DNA of 7,114 bases from Natrinema soli (GTDB lineage Archaea; Halobacteriota; Halobacteria; Halobacteriales; Natrialbaceae), in assembly GCF_028618695.1 (NCBI RefSeq), contig NZ_JAQIVI010000767.1, positions 1-7,114 of the forward strand, written 5' to 3'. The notes beneath the pieces are model-generated. The model worked only from the letters and a program-made list of their open reading frames with translations, was not told where the DNA came from and searched no databases. The stretch's first letter is position 1. Each line of letters begins with the position of its first letter. This document shows positions 6,605 through 7,114 of the stretch, in pieces. The position numbers and the translations under genes were made by a program.

Positions 6605-7114
6605 TCAGGGGAGCAATTCGGGGCGAACCGCCAGGAACAGCGTGGCGGCGAAGAGGTACGTCGAGCCGATGAACAGCGGGACGGCGCGGTCGGTCGCGAG
6701 TCCGCCAACGACGCAGGCGACCGCGGCGCCGAGGGGGAAGATGCCTGCGAGGGCCGCTCGAGGAGGGAGCACACCCACGACGCTCGAGCAGGCGAGCAGT
6801 GCGACCGCGGCGACGACGAAGACCCAGGCGACGGGGCGGGCGGCGTCCGGACCGACGATGACGGGAATCGTCCGCTTCGGAACGCGCCGGTCGTGGTCGT
6901 AGTCGAGCAGGTCGAGCAAGACGTTGATCCCCGCGAGTAACACCAGGAAGACGGTTGCGATCGCGACGATCGACGCCGACACCGAACCGGTCTGGGACGC
7001 GTAGCCGCCAGCCGTAGCGAGGGCGATTCCGAGCGGGTAGTCGAGGGTTCCGGCGGCGGGGGCGGCGTCGAGGTGAGGTGCGTGCAGCAGGCCGAGGACG
7101 ACGAGCGGCGCGGT
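6605..7114 (-). CDS. UbiA-family prenyltransferase, C-terminal part, cut by the window edge
   Basis: The minus strand is open from the right edge to a TGA at 6605-6607, giving 169 residues with no start in view; GTG at 6982 is internal, since the frame stays open and hydrophobic upstream. The visible part is a membrane protein with helices at about 46-66, 94-115, 119-140 and 146-163. Between the first two lies NVLLDLLDYDHDRRVPKRT (64-82), matching the second Asp-rich motif of the UbiA superfamily, with Asp at 68, 71, 73 and 75, followed by the typical (K)RT.PV..G segment. These Asp residues bind Mg-diphosphate. UbiA enzymes transfer prenyl chains to aromatic or glycerol-phosphate acceptors in quinone, haem or archaeal lipid synthesis. 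The acceptor cannot be told from this half. The first Asp-rich motif should lie beyond the window. Confidence 0.82.
   Translation of the reverse strand, partial: TAPLVVLGLLHAPHLDAAPAAGTLDYPLGIALATAGGYASQTGSVSASIVAIATVFLVLLAGINVLLDLLDYDHDRRVPKRTIPVIVGPDAARPVAWVFVVAAVALLACSSVVGVLPPRAALAGIFPLGAAVACVVGGLATDRAVPLFIGSTYLFAATLFLAVRPELLP

Noticed and set aside
1..7114. Search for CRISPR repeats, complete insertion sequences, tRNA or rRNA genes and attachment sites
   Set aside because: No regularly spaced repeats, no transposase-like protein, no terminal inverted repeats with target duplications and no RNA gene signatures were seen by reading both strands. Small or degenerate elements could have been missed.

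Overview
The window looks like a piece of a haloarchaeal genome. The intact genes are GC-rich, and the proteins are strongly acidic (many Asp and Glu, few Lys). Several genes also have a TATA-like box about 26 bases before the start codon and no Shine-Dalgarno sequence, as expected for leaderless archaeal transcripts. This is inferred from composition and promoter style only.

Layout from left to right: (1) the first 161 codons of an M24 (Xaa-Pro dipeptidase-like) peptidase on the minus strand, reading out of the left edge, with a good leaderless promoter; (2) a 280-base divergent intergenic region holding that promoter, a TATA box for the next gene, a 12-base palindrome and a possible 27-codon upstream ORF; (3) an intact 890-residue family 2 glycoside hydrolase on the plus strand with both catalytic glutamates; (4) a convergent minus-strand pseudogene of a sialidase-fold (Asp-box beta-propeller) protein, broken by frameshifts; (5) an AT-richer tract of about 1.3 kb holding the remains of an unrecognised plus-strand gene and then about 650 bases with no supportable gene; (6) an intact IclR-family regulator on the plus strand; (7) the C-terminal 169 residues of a UbiA-family membrane prenyltransferase on the minus strand, entering from the right edge.

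The middle of the window (glycoside hydrolase, sialidase-fold pseudogene, unknown remnant, IclR regulator) reads as a carbohydrate-use locus that is partly decayed. Two neighbouring genes have collapsed, while the hydrolase and the likely regulator remain open. IclR proteins often control catabolism of sugars, sugar acids or aromatics, so control of the hydrolase by this one is plausible but unproven. The peptidase and the prenyltransferase at the edges look like unrelated flanking genes. I see no CRISPR array, tRNA, rRNA, complete insertion sequence, or clear new defence or mobile system. The most interesting content is the decayed pair of genes and the large hydrolase with a C-terminal extension.
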